Shown here in pieces: positions 45,580-53,776 of a DNA stretch of 64,000 bases (positions are counted from its first letter, which is position 1; each line of letters opens with the position of its first letter). The DNA lies in the NCBI GenBank assembly GCA_904063045.1, contig CAJFCJ010000041.1:80218-144217 (forward strand). Reading direction: 5' to 3'. The notes under the pieces are model-generated. The model did not search any database, had not been told where the DNA came from, and saw only the letters and a list, made by a program, of their open reading frames with translations. Both the position numbers and the translations under genes were made by a program. Source of the DNA: Dimorphilus gyrociliatus (Eukaryota; Annelida; Polychaeta; Dinophilidae).

Positions 45580-45911
45580 AATATAGAAAAATATTTGTGG
45601 CCTCCTCCAAGCTTATCAAATAAATCTTCCTGATGTGGGATTGGATAACAATTCTTTTTTGATTGCTTGTTAAGTTTTCTGTAATCCACACACATTCTTA
45701 ATGTTCCTTCTTTCTTTTTCACAAAAACAATGGGTGAAGCCCATTGGCTTTTGCTTGCTCTAATTAGACCATTTTCCAATAATCCATTTAATTGATCCCT
45801 GCATTCCTGCTGTTTGTTGGGTGGCAATCTGTATGGTCTTTGTTTGAAAGGCTTTATATCTTCCAATAATTCAATTGCCATTGGTGGAATTGAACAAATG
45901 TTCAAATTCAA
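45580..45911 (-). pseudogene. Gypsy reverse transcriptase, N-terminal fragment
   Basis: Frame shifted relative to the protease ORF. It carries 'KPFKQRPYRLPP', 'WASPIVFVKKKEGTLRMC' and 'VDYRKLNKQ', typical of Ty3/gypsy RT motifs 1-2. It ends at 'DKLGGGHKYFSILD' before the catalytic YxDD. The frame change near 45880-45910 may be decay or a lost programmed shift. Confidence 0.75.
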
Positions 45912-47037
45912 TACTTTCCAACTGTAATTCTTCTATTTCAGGAGTTACTGGATTTTTCTTTTGTTCTTTTTCCACTTTGATAGTTATTCCATCTTCTAAT
46001 TCTATGTATTGTGGTTTCATTTCCATTTCCATAGCCAAGTCTTCAGTTTCTTCTTCAGAGGAATTTATGAGAATAACTGAGTCATTGTCAGACTTAGGTA
46101 TATTTCCAGTCTCTTCATCAGATGAGTCTATAACCATTATGGAATCATTGTCAGACTCAATTGTGTTACTGGTCTCTTCTTCAGATGAGTCTATAACAAT
46201 CATTGAATCATTATCAGGCTCAGTTATGTTATCAAGCTCTTCCTCAGATGAGTCTATAACAATCATTGAACCATGATCAGAATCAGTTGAATCACTAATT
46301 TCATCTTCAGATGAGCTTGTACCATTGATTATATCCAAATCTGAGTCTGGGCTGTGATCTGATTCAATACTTGTTTCTGTATCATAATTTTCAGAAGTAC
46401 TGGAACTTTCATCTGTGCCATAATTGCTATTTGAATCAAAACCATTGAATCCCTCATAAACTATGCTTGAACCATGAGTGTTGCTTGTATCATAGCCAGT
46501 ATCTGGATTAGTAACTTCCATTTCTGAGTCCACACTATCTGAAACTTCAGATGGAGTATCAAAAACTTCAGATGGAGTGTCAGAATCTTCATAATACTGT
46601 CCCATCATTCCAACAGTTACTTTTTTTACACTGCCTTGTTTTCCAAATTTTGTTTGGTGATTTTCGTTATATTGCAAAAACTTTCTAACTGGTTGTCCTT
46701 TTCTGATAAAGAATGGAAGACAAACTTGTTTTGTTGCAAAATCAATAAGAGCTCCAGCATTTTCTAAGAAATCACAACCAAGTATTATAGCCATATCTAG
46801 TTTTTCCATAATAAAGAATTCTTCTTCCATAATTCTTCCATTAAATTGAATATTCAGTTTTGTTTTTCCTTTTGTCTTTAAAGCATTTCCCTCTGCTGAA
46901 GTGATGATTGGTAAGCCAGTAGTTTCTTTCTTGATGAATTTAGAATCCATTAACCTGATTTCTTTTTCTGTAATAAATGACAAAAGTGCTCCTGAATCAC
47001 ATAAAGCAATAACCTCTCTTCCATTATGATTTTTCAT
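45871..47037 (-). CDS. Gypsy protease plus acidic SUMO-motif-like repeat region
   Basis: 388 codons, in the same frame as gag and separated from it by a single TGA followed at once by ATG. Retropepsin signature at residues 11-20: 'ALCDSGALLSF' (DSG rather than DTG), then 'MAIILGCDFL' at about 82-91. Residues about 150-250 are acidic and Ser/Thr/Asp-rich. Residues about 257-331 hold four 21-residue repeats with cores 'SMIVIDSSEEE', 'SMIVIDSSEEE', 'SIMVIDSSDEE' and 'SVILINSSEEE'. The hydrophobic-acidic pattern is that of SUMO-interacting motifs flanked by CK2-type phosphoserines. The tail leads into RT one frame over. Confidence 0.75.
   Translation of the reverse strand: MKNHNGREVIALCDSGALLSFITEKEIRLMDSKFIKKETTGLPIITSAEGNALKTKGKTKLNIQFNGRIMEEEFFIMEKLDMAIILGCDFLENAGALIDFATKQVCLPFFIRKGQPVRKFLQYNENHQTKFGKQGSVKKVTVGMMGQYYEDSDTPSEVFDTPSEVSDSVDSEMEVTNPDTGYDTSNTHGSSIVYEGFNGFDSNSNYGTDESSSTSENYDTETSIESDHSPDSDLDIINGTSSSEDEISDSTDSDHGSMIVIDSSEEELDNITEPDNDSMIVIDSSEEETSNTIESDNDSIMVIDSSDEETGNIPKSDNDSVILINSSEEETEDLAMEMEMKPQYIELEDGITIKVEKEQKKNPVTPEIEELQLESIEFEHLFNSTNGN
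46045..46287 (-). repeat. 63-bp coding tandem repeat, four units
   Basis: Four in-frame 21-codon units in the retroelement polyprotein; conserved core I/V-V-I-D-S-S-E-E-E, variable linkers. Confidence 0.8.
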
Positions 47038-48240
47038 TCAAAATTGGAAATCTTTTCTGCCTTTTACCAAAGAAGTACACTTAAAATGTGCGATTTTCTC
47101 TTCTTTGAGATTAAATATTGCCATTCTTCCTTTAGAAATTTCAGTTTCATTAGGTTCATCAGGTCCAACATGTATTAGTCTGTTAAAGCTGCCTTTTTCA
47201 TTATTTCCTGCATTTCCATTTCTTTGTTGTTGAAATCTATTTTGAGAAAAAGGTTTAAATGTATGTTCATTTTGATTTGAGTTACTCTGATTGTTGTCAA
47301 ATCTCCTTTTGTACTGTTTGAATTCATTTTCACTTTCTTTTCTTGCATTATCAAAAAATATTTCTGCTCTTTTTGCCAATTTAATATACTGATTAACTGA
47401 GTTAATCTTTCCATCTTTTTCCACATGATTAACAATTTTTCCTTTAAGACCATTCCTGAATACAGTTAACAGTTGAAGTTCTCTAACTCTTTCAGTAACA
47501 CAAGCCATTTCAGTAGTATTGAATGGTAGGAATTTTTCCACAAGTTCTTTACTTCTTCTAACAAAACTTTGGACAGTTTCATCATTGAACTGTCTCAATC
47601 TATCAATTTCTTTTTTGTAAGCCATAGGATCTGGATTAAATTCTTCATCCAATGCATCCCAAATTTCATTTTCATTTGCCATGGAGGGTAAACTTTCAAT
47701 AACATCTCTGGCTCTTCCAGTAGTGTATTTTCTCAGCATTCGAACTCTTTTCTCTTCTGTATCCCAAAGGTTTAATTCACAAGCTGTTTGAAAGTTCCTC
47801 TTAAAGGCCCAAGTATCTTTGCTACCAGAATAGGGTCTCAGCAAAGTAGTATTAGGTTTCTCATTAGCATCAATTAGAAGACTTGCAATTGTCTTTTCCA
47901 AAGCATTATCTTGAATGCCATTATAACTGAATTCTGGTTGAGTAGGATCAGGATTAACCATACCTTCAGGAATTGTAGCTGCCCCAGTCATCAAATGGTA
48001 CTTTAAAAAGCTATTACCATCAACTTTGGCTCCACTACTTTTAATTCTCAACATTAATTCATTAATTTTTGAAAGATACTCATCTACTTCCTTGGCTCTG
48101 GCTTTGTCATTCTCATAAACCAAAATAACATTCATTGAAGTAGCATTGTGGGCTGTCGACTGCGCCATATTTGTACTGTGTTGTATTGTAATTGTAGGAA
48201 TTTCTGGTTCGTCACAACTGTAATCGTCCTTTCCAATCAT
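47038..48240 (-). CDS. Gypsy Gag (capsid) protein
   Basis: An open frame of 400 codons. The first ATG (48240) lies inside the LTR and reads MIGKDDYSCDEPEIP. A second ATG at 48167 (MAQSTAHN) lies on the primer-binding-like site. The capsid core contains 'LRPYSGSKDTWAFKRNF', 'YTTGRARDVIESL' and 'EIWDALDEEF', typical of Ty3/gypsy Gag. The C-terminal part is Asn/Gln-rich and basic with no CCHC zinc knuckle. The ORF ends TGA then ATG in the same frame as the protease. Which ATG is used is unknown; translation from the first needs transcription to start upstream in the LTR. Confidence 0.8.
   Translation of the reverse strand: MIGKDDYSCDEPEIPTITIQHSTNMAQSTAHNATSMNVILVYENDKARAKEVDEYLSKINELMLRIKSSGAKVDGNSFLKYHLMTGAATIPEGMVNPDPTQPEFSYNGIQDNALEKTIASLLIDANEKPNTTLLRPYSGSKDTWAFKRNFQTACELNLWDTEEKRVRMLRKYTTGRARDVIESLPSMANENEIWDALDEEFNPDPMAYKKEIDRLRQFNDETVQSFVRRSKELVEKFLPFNTTEMACVTERVRELQLLTVFRNGLKGKIVNHVEKDGKINSVNQYIKLAKRAEIFFDNARKESENEFKQYKRRFDNNQSNSNQNEHTFKPFSQNRFQQQRNGNAGNNEKGSFNRLIHVGPDEPNETEISKGRMAIFNLKEEKIAHFKCTSLVKGRKDFQF
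48151..48167 (-). other. Primer-binding-like site
   Basis: On the minus strand TGGCGCAGTCGACAGCC starts 4 bases after the LTR end (ACA). TGG-initial sequences complementary to a tRNA 3' CCA end are expected here. The matching tRNA was not identified. Confidence 0.6.
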
Positions 48241-48649
48241 TTACCAACTTGCCAAAGTACTGGTCCAAATAGAACCTTTAAAGTTCGTCCACAAATAGTC
48301 TAACAAAGGCAATTTCAGTAGAAATTGATTAACAAAACACCAGTATTTCGTCCAAAGAATATGTATTGAGTAAAATGAGCTTCTAGTTCTAAACAAGCTA
48401 GTTTAAACAACTAGCTAAAGGTTAGAAAACTGAACTATCAACTGTTAATTTCGTAGGGTTTATATACTCTTTTAAGGGTTGATAGTTCACAAATTTCAAT
48501 GTTCACAAAAACAAAAGTAACATTTGAAGACAAAGAAAAGTTCTAAATATGGTCATGTTTTTATTGTTTTCCTCTTCGAAATAATAGTTGAATTTCGAAG
48601 GTTGGAGAGTTGCATAAGATGTAACAATTTTAGTAGGACAAGTCCAACA
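48172..48649 (-). repeat. 5' LTR of the gypsy element (LTR family 2, 478 bp)
   Basis: TGTTGGACTTGTCC ... CAGTACA, same length as the solo copy at 13992-14469. TATA-like AGTATATAAACCC near the centre (about 48460-48472). The first 23 codons of the long gag frame lie in its 3' end. Confidence 0.85.
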
Positions 48650-49100
48650 ATGAAGAAAACATGTAGATTGTATATTTGACCGTTTTTATATTCTACCTTA
48701 ATAATGATATTCAATTGATTGAGTTAGTAAATTTAGCATCAGCATATAAGGAGGAAGTATATCTGATTAATGCATGTTAAAAAGAACAGTATTGTGTATA
48801 CAATACTGTTGAACAGTGAATATAATCTAAACTTAGAATTGAAGCATAATTGATAATTAATTGAACTAGTTTTAGTTCGAAATCATAAATTTATGGATTA
48901 ATAAATTGTAATATTAATGCTAGGTTGCAAATAGCAAATATTCTTTATATAATTCAATAGGTTTTATTACTGCATAATGTGTATGCACTGCCCTATGCGA
49001 AACTAGGTCACTACTGCTTATCTTTATCAGTGCTATCTGCATAGTACAATACTGGTTCAATACTACTTCTCTATTGTAGAATATAGCTGACGAATGTATG
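48650..49100. repeat. Duplicated flank of the LTR2 element
   Basis: Inverse of 23931-24388, including the palindrome at 48785-48810. Shared sequence outside the LTR means the element and its flank were duplicated together, or the flank is itself a repeat targeted twice. Confidence 0.65.
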
Positions 49101-49261
49101 TGGACAAACAACAATATAAGTAATATTGATAGGCTAAGCTTGACAATTTTCAATTTGTTTACTATGTATTGAATACAACTGGTTTTCTTCATAAATACTG
49201 TTAGTTTAAACGTAAAGAGTTGTCTATCAATTTTATTCTCATAATAAAATCATAGTTGAAA

Positions 49262-49971
49262 ATGTGGAAAGCCATTTTACTTGTTGCCATTTGCTTTAAT
49301 TTTGTTAGAGCTTATGAAGAGAATTCTCAGTTAAGCTCTCTTAGAAGTTTTGTTGAGAAGGTCAAAAAGGAAATTGAATTGAACAGTTTACAGCAATTGG
49401 TTAGAAAATCGGTAAAAAAATTCTAATAATTTTTTTGTAGAAAATTCATGATAACATTCAAACATTTCTTTAAAAGTTAATGAAGAGAGAAAACTATGAT
49501 AGTCAGCTTCCAATTTGGCTTGATGAAGAAAGAGAGTACTTTGATGGATATCTACCTGTTGAGCAAATTACTATCATTGGTAAAGATGGAGCCTTTGCAA
49601 CTAAACATTCTGGAGGACTAAATGTACCACTAACTGATCCTCAAAGAGAACTAATTGTTGAAAAGATGAAAGCAAATGATGTTGGATTCTTTATGGTAAT
49701 TTAAATAATTTTAAAAGGTTTAAAATGAAAATTTGCTCTAAAAGAACCAGGGGTATTTTTTTTAAAACAGGGAATTGTTCTTCACATTGAAGGAGGTCAC
49801 TTTCAGTATGTTGCAACTCATGACTCTGTAATTTTTTATTATGACCCCAGAAGGGGATACATGGCAATAGGAAAGTCTGGAAATGGGATTGTAATTGTAC
49901 GTGCCGATCTTACTAAGAATGCACAAAATATGTTTGTTTTTATCCAAAGGATTGGGAGACATATTCAATAA
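49262..49971 (+). CDS. Secreted profilin-like protein
   Basis: Three exons, 49262-49411, 49477-49695 and 49771-49971, all phase 0, totalling 189 codons. Residues 1-18 are a clear signal peptide (MWKAILLVAICFNFVRA). After a helical spacer, 'QITIIGKDGAFATK' and 'LTDPQRELIVEKMK' resemble profilin's central strand and helix. 'IEGGHFQYVATHDSVIFYY' and 'GNGIVIVRADL' resemble 'GGKKY ... IY ... GGVVIVKT', and the C-terminal helix ends at IGRHIQ. Known profilins are cytosolic actin-binding proteins of about 130 residues without signal peptides, so this would be an exported relative. The profilin match is by eye and moderate; signal peptide and gene structure are firm. Confidence 0.6.
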
Positions 49972-50059
49972 TTATGAGTAAATAATCAGTTTAATGAATT
50001 TAAGACCGCGGATTGAAATGAACACATGCTTTTATTCTGTCAATAATATTTTCTGAATA

Positions 50060-50155
50060 GGTTAGGAACTGAACTATCAACTGTTAATTTCGTAGGGTTT
50101 ATATACTCTTTTAAGAGTTGATAGTTCACCAATTTCAATGTTCACAAAAACAAAA
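50060..50155 (-). repeat. LTR family 2 fragment
   Basis: 'CTGAACTATCAACTGTTAAT' through 'TATATACTCTTTTAAGAG' to 'AATGTTCACAAAAACAAAA' matches the LTR centre at 48425-48530. Confidence 0.65.
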
Positions 50156-50276
50156 AAGCAGCTTTATCTTGAAAGTACCACCAATGTACAAAACAGTTGG
50201 ATTTTGATAATAAATTCAGCTGATGGTTTGTTGCAAAGATTAAAATTCTCTCTCTTTGTTTAACAACAAAAGAAGG

Positions 50277-50490
50277 GTTAGGGTTAGGGTTAGGGTTAGG
50301 TTAGGGTTTGGTAAGGGTTATGGGTTAGGCCACTCACACAACTCTGGTAATGTTTTTGGGAACAGGGTTAGGTTAGGTTAGGGTTAGGTTAGGGTTAGGT
50401 TAGGGTTAGGGTTAGGGTTAGGGTTAGGTTAGGGTTAGGGTTAGGGTTAGGTTAGGGTTAGGGTTAGGGTTAGGTTAGGGTTTGGTAAGG
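50277..50490 (+). repeat. Telomere-type TTAGGG/TTAGG repeat tract
   Basis: Mixed GGTTAGGG and GGTTAGG units run 50277-50310 and 50370-50480, separated by a 70-bp copy of the PLE leader segment (GGTAAGGGTTATGGGTTAGG ...). The G-rich strand reads left to right, so the chromosome end would lie to the right, where the PLE array is. Confidence 0.8.
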
Positions 50491-50812
50491 GTTATGGGTT
50501 AGGCCACTCACACAACTCTGGTAATGTTTTTGGGAACTGGTTAGCTAGTGTTCCAGTGTAATACCTAACTTTTACTCAATGTTAGGTAGGGGTTCTCCTT
50601 GGTCAGGATTATAGATCTGGGCTCCCAGTCTTAGTCAGGTTTTGGGAACTGGTTAGTTGGTGTTCCAGGGTTCTACCAATTTTCCAATAGGTAGGAGTTC
50701 TCTATGTCTGAGCTCCTTGGTGCTTCAGTGCTCTGTCAAACTCTTAGTCTTATTCAATAACAATTAAATTTTTTCTTTTTCATCAACTTTTTATTTTAAA
50801 CTTTAAAACATA

Positions 50813-50857
50813 TTACAACAATATTTCGCCTCTACTTGAGGCTTCATCAGGTTGTAA
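50813..50857 (-). ncRNA. Hammerhead-ribozyme-like motif, PLE leader 1
   Basis: Minus-strand RNA reads, in order: UUACAAC (stem I), CUGAUGA core, an extra A, GCCUC-AAGUA-GAGGC (stem II hairpin), GAAA core, UAUU, then GUUGUAA pairing fully with the first strand. This is a type-I hammerhead layout with a minimal stem III; predicted cleavage is between UAUU and GUUGUAA. The extra A before stem II departs from the consensus. Confidence 0.7.
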
Positions 50858-50880
50858 GTTAAACTGAACACCAACATAAG

Positions 50881-50889
50881 TATTTATAC
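50881..50889 (-). promoter_or_regulatory. TATA-like box upstream of the hammerhead-like motif
   Basis: Minus-strand GGTATAAATAC lies about 25-30 bp before the stem I strand; the same arrangement occurs in each unit. A transcript start near the ribozyme would be expected. Inference from position only. Confidence 0.4.
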
Positions 50890-50970
50890 CATCACCACAA
50901 AAAAAAAAAAAAATTTTATATATAAAAAACATGAAAACAAGATGGCTGCCCTTGCACTAGCGCCACCTAA

Positions 50971-51162
50971 CTACATTTTTCTTTGTTTCTTTGAAGGTAC
51001 TACTTCAAATTCATCACCTGATCTTTTGATTAGGAGTCTTTGTTGTATTCCAATATTGCTATTCTCTTTTGGAGTGCTTTCATATTGATACTCACCATCT
51101 TCCATATCATCATAGTTGTCATCATCTTCTTCCTCCTCAGTCTGTTCCTTGGTAGGGACCAT
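50971..51162 (-). CDS. PLE ORF3, small acidic protein, unit 1
   Basis: 63 codons: an acidic block 'EQTEEEEDDDNYDDMEDGE', then 'IQQRLLIKRSGDEF' and a basic end 'VPSKKQRKM' resembling a nuclear localisation signal. Identical in units 1, 3 and 4. It sits downstream of the RT gene. An AG (AACTTAG) just before the frame could make it a spliced 3' exon of ORF2, which I cannot decide. Confidence 0.5.
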   Translation of the reverse strand: MVPTKEQTEEEEDDDNYDDMEDGEYQYESTPKENSNIGIQQRLLIKRSGDEFEVVPSKKQRKM

Positions 51163-51428
51163 TTCTTTGTCTGACTAAGTTGTAAGAACTGTTGAAGCTC
51201 ACTTGAGCTCTTGGAGCTCTATTGAGTTCATGAGCTCTACTGAGCTCTTGGAGCTCTTGGAGCTCTACTGAGTTCTTGGAGCTCTACTGAGCTCTTCAAG
51301 GTCTCCTGTGGTATTGGAGCTCAACTGAGCTACTGTAGCTCCTTGGAGCTCTTGGACCTTATTGTAGCTAACTGTAGCTTTTGGAGTTCCTTGTAGCTTG
51401 TAGAGCTTGTTGTAGCTGCTGAAATTCA
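51163..51428. repeat. GAGCTC-rich degenerate repeat between ORF2 and ORF3
   Basis: Short irregular repeats of GAGCTCTACTGAGCTCTTG type, with many GAGCTC palindromes, recur in every unit (also 55260-55530, 59380-59630, 63485-63740). Confidence 0.6.
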
Positions 51429-53705
51429 TTACAGTTCTTGGAGTTCACTTTGGCTTTTCTGGAGTAGAATTTTTTCTATGTGTTTTTCCATCATCTCATC
51501 AACCTTCTTATTGATAAGCCAGTGTCTGGTAGTAGTTGGGATCCTAAAGGCAGTTATTGACTTATACATTTGGAAGTGAGAGCTGTTAGGGGCTAGCTGG
51601 TGGATTGTTCTCTTGACTTTCTCAGCTATTAGTTGGGCTCCATTGTGTTGTGGTATGAGGAGTGGTACCATTTCCTTGGTGGTAAAACCTTCATGTTTAT
51701 TAAGACCATGTGGGAACAGTGTATCCAAATGGTTGATGATTTCAGTTTCTTTTCTCATTAACCAAACTATTACTGAGCTCTCTGTGAGTTCCTTAGGAGC
51801 TACAGCAGCTATGTAGATCTTGAACTTCTTGATATCATGTGTTGCCATATGGTTATATAGTGGTCTATCTATCTTGTTTTTGAAGCCCAAATTATGGGTA
51901 CCCCATCTACACTTGATAGTATCTGTAGTCATACCCACATATGCTAACCCACACATAGAGCATTGTAGGATATAGACACAACCCTTGGTGTTACAGTTAA
52001 TGCTTTGGGTTAAGCTCCAAGAGTTGACCTGGTATAGGTCAAATACCTCATCTCTGGAGTCCAGTCTGAGGCAAGTATCACATCTAGTGTTACAACATTT
52101 ATTGACTTTATACCTCAGTGCCTTTTTTTCTTCAGCTCTGGTGTTGAATTTTTTAATGGTGTCCCTCCCCATTCTCCAGGTGTAGCCATTGACTTTATTG
52201 ATTCTAATGAGATCTTTGAACTGTGAGATAGCCATTTTGGGATCTTTGCAGTTTCTCATATATCTAGTTAGCTGGCTCATTAGGATACCTCTGAATGTGT
52301 GTGGTGGATGATTGGATTTGGTGTGTAGCAGTATTCTGGAGTCAGTAGCCTTAAAATGGGTTTCCCAGGAAAGAGAGTTCCCTAGTATATGTAGGTCCAA
52401 GTCCAGAAAAGTACTTGATTTAGGGTTCTGGGACCAAGTGAGCTTGATATCTGGATTTCTGTTGTTTAGTCTTGTCTGGAACTCCATGATGTCCCTGTCT
52501 GGTTTAGTGACCAAAATGATATCATCAATGTACCTGCCATAGTACTCAATGTCCTCTGTAAAATCTGTGACCAATTCGTGTTCCCAGGTGTGTAACACTA
52601 TGTTTGCATATGCTGGACTAAATGGAGCTCCCATAGCTGTGCCCTTTATTTGCAGGAACCTGTGGTTCCCAAAGGTGAAATCATTGTTGTTGAGACAAAT
52701 CCAAAGGAGTTCCAAGATTAGTTCATCAGGTCTACCTTCATGGTAGTGGGTTAACATGAACTCTTTAACAGCTTTTATGCCCCATTGAGGGTTAATGCTT
52801 GGGTATAGAGCTTCTACATCTGCTGTGAAGATCCCTCTGTTTTGCCAATTATGTATCATAGATAGTTTGCCAATGCAATGTTGGGTGTTTTTAACATAGC
52901 TAGTGGTACTTTTTGCCATTTTGACCAGATAGTGATCAACAAATTTAGATATTTTATATAGATCAGAGCCTACATAGCTCACCACTGGTCTCCCCTTGGG
53001 GATCCTATATGGTACTCTCCATTGGGAGCTGTGTTTATGAATTTTAGGTAGGAGGTAAAACTTTCTATCTCCTGGGCTATTCTGTGGAGCCATCAGAGTT
53101 GCTGTAGATTTGGTAATAATTTTCATTGTAACCAATTCATTAAGGATTTCATTTAACCGGGTCCATTGGGTAGAGCTTATTTTATTGCTGACCTGTTTGT
53201 AGGTTGTTCTGTCACAGAGCTGTGTCATGGCTTCAAAGACATAGTCCTCTTTGTCCATTAAGACAATCCTTCTTCCTTTATCAGCTGGTTTAATGATAAT
53301 GTTAGGATGATTGTTGAGGAAGTTTTTCATTAGGCCTTGATTTTCAAAACCCTTCTGGGCTCTATTAATTTTTTCAGAGCCCTTTATAATGTCATATATC
53401 CTGTCTGTGATATGGTTAATTTCTGGAATATGACTAGAGGGCATGTAATTTAACTCCCTCATTAGTTCAGGTAGAGATGGTGCTTGTATGTCAAGAAGTT
53501 TTTTCTTTAGTGGATTATTTCGAAATCTTGGTGTACCATTTTTCTCAATGATCTTTAGCCATTTTAATGTATAATCCAAGATCCCTGTGAAGTGCAAGTT
53601 TATAAATTTATTTGGGGCCCAAGTCCAGGCAAAGCCTAGACCTTGTGCCATAGTGTTCAGGCAAGAACTCTTGATGTTAGAGTTCCTACATAGGTTAAAA
53701 ACCAT
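51429..53705 (-). CDS. PLE reverse transcriptase with GIY-YIG endonuclease, unit 1
   Basis: 758 codons, ATG at 53705, no breaks. Residues 135-146 'NIIIKPADKGRR' form the DKG motif typical of PLE reverse transcriptases. RT motif A is 'FTADVEALYPS' (D296), followed by 'IKGTAMGAPFSPAYANI' (354-370) and the catalytic 'RYIDDIILV' (D394, D395). A Cys cluster (C537, C538, C542, C545) precedes the endonuclease. The GIY-YIG domain comprises 'GCVYILQCSMCGLAYVGMT' (575-593), R600, H604 and 'RKETEIINHL' with the catalytic Glu at about 653. The protein would copy PLE RNA at a nicked or free DNA end. ORF1 ends 71 bp upstream. Confidence 0.9.
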   Translation of the reverse strand: MVFNLCRNSNIKSSCLNTMAQGLGFAWTWAPNKFINLHFTGILDYTLKWLKIIEKNGTPRFRNNPLKKKLLDIQAPSLPELMRELNYMPSSHIPEINHITDRIYDIIKGSEKINRAQKGFENQGLMKNFLNNHPNIIIKPADKGRRIVLMDKEDYVFEAMTQLCDRTTYKQVSNKISSTQWTRLNEILNELVTMKIITKSTATLMAPQNSPGDRKFYLLPKIHKHSSQWRVPYRIPKGRPVVSYVGSDLYKISKFVDHYLVKMAKSTTSYVKNTQHCIGKLSMIHNWQNRGIFTADVEALYPSINPQWGIKAVKEFMLTHYHEGRPDELILELLWICLNNNDFTFGNHRFLQIKGTAMGAPFSPAYANIVLHTWEHELVTDFTEDIEYYGRYIDDIILVTKPDRDIMEFQTRLNNRNPDIKLTWSQNPKSSTFLDLDLHILGNSLSWETHFKATDSRILLHTKSNHPPHTFRGILMSQLTRYMRNCKDPKMAISQFKDLIRINKVNGYTWRMGRDTIKKFNTRAEEKKALRYKVNKCCNTRCDTCLRLDSRDEVFDLYQVNSWSLTQSINCNTKGCVYILQCSMCGLAYVGMTTDTIKCRWGTHNLGFKNKIDRPLYNHMATHDIKKFKIYIAAVAPKELTESSVIVWLMRKETEIINHLDTLFPHGLNKHEGFTTKEMVPLLIPQHNGAQLIAEKVKRTIHQLAPNSSHFQMYKSITAFRIPTTTRHWLINKKVDEMMEKHIEKILLQKSQSELQEL

Positions 53706-53776
53706 ACTTGGTTCTGTTTTATTGATAAAAACATGTTTAAAAACATTATAATTGTTATGCTGTTGTGCTTGAAGAG

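Larger units (their letters stand above)
45580..48649 (-). mobile_element. Ty3/gypsy LTR retrotransposon, 3' truncated in RT
   Basis: From right to left: 5' LTR (48649-48172), primer-binding-like site, gag, protease, acidic repeat region and the first part of reverse transcriptase. The element stops abruptly in RT at about 45580 against CCCTAA-rich sequence. RNase H, integrase and the 3' LTR are absent, so it cannot move on its own. Confidence 0.8.

Noticed and set aside
46000-46280. Plus-strand Ser-rich frame opposite the gypsy acidic repeats
   Set aside because: Antisense shadow of the SSEEE repeats; the minus-strand frame carries the protease.
50813-50857. Alternative hammerhead reading with the cleavage site after the AAUAU stretch
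   Set aside because: It would place G at the cleavage position, which is unfavourable, and loses the 7-bp stem I pairing.
51613-53000. Plus-strand frames of 65-76 codons across each PLE unit
   Set aside because: All are antisense to the RT ORF and recur only because the units are identical.
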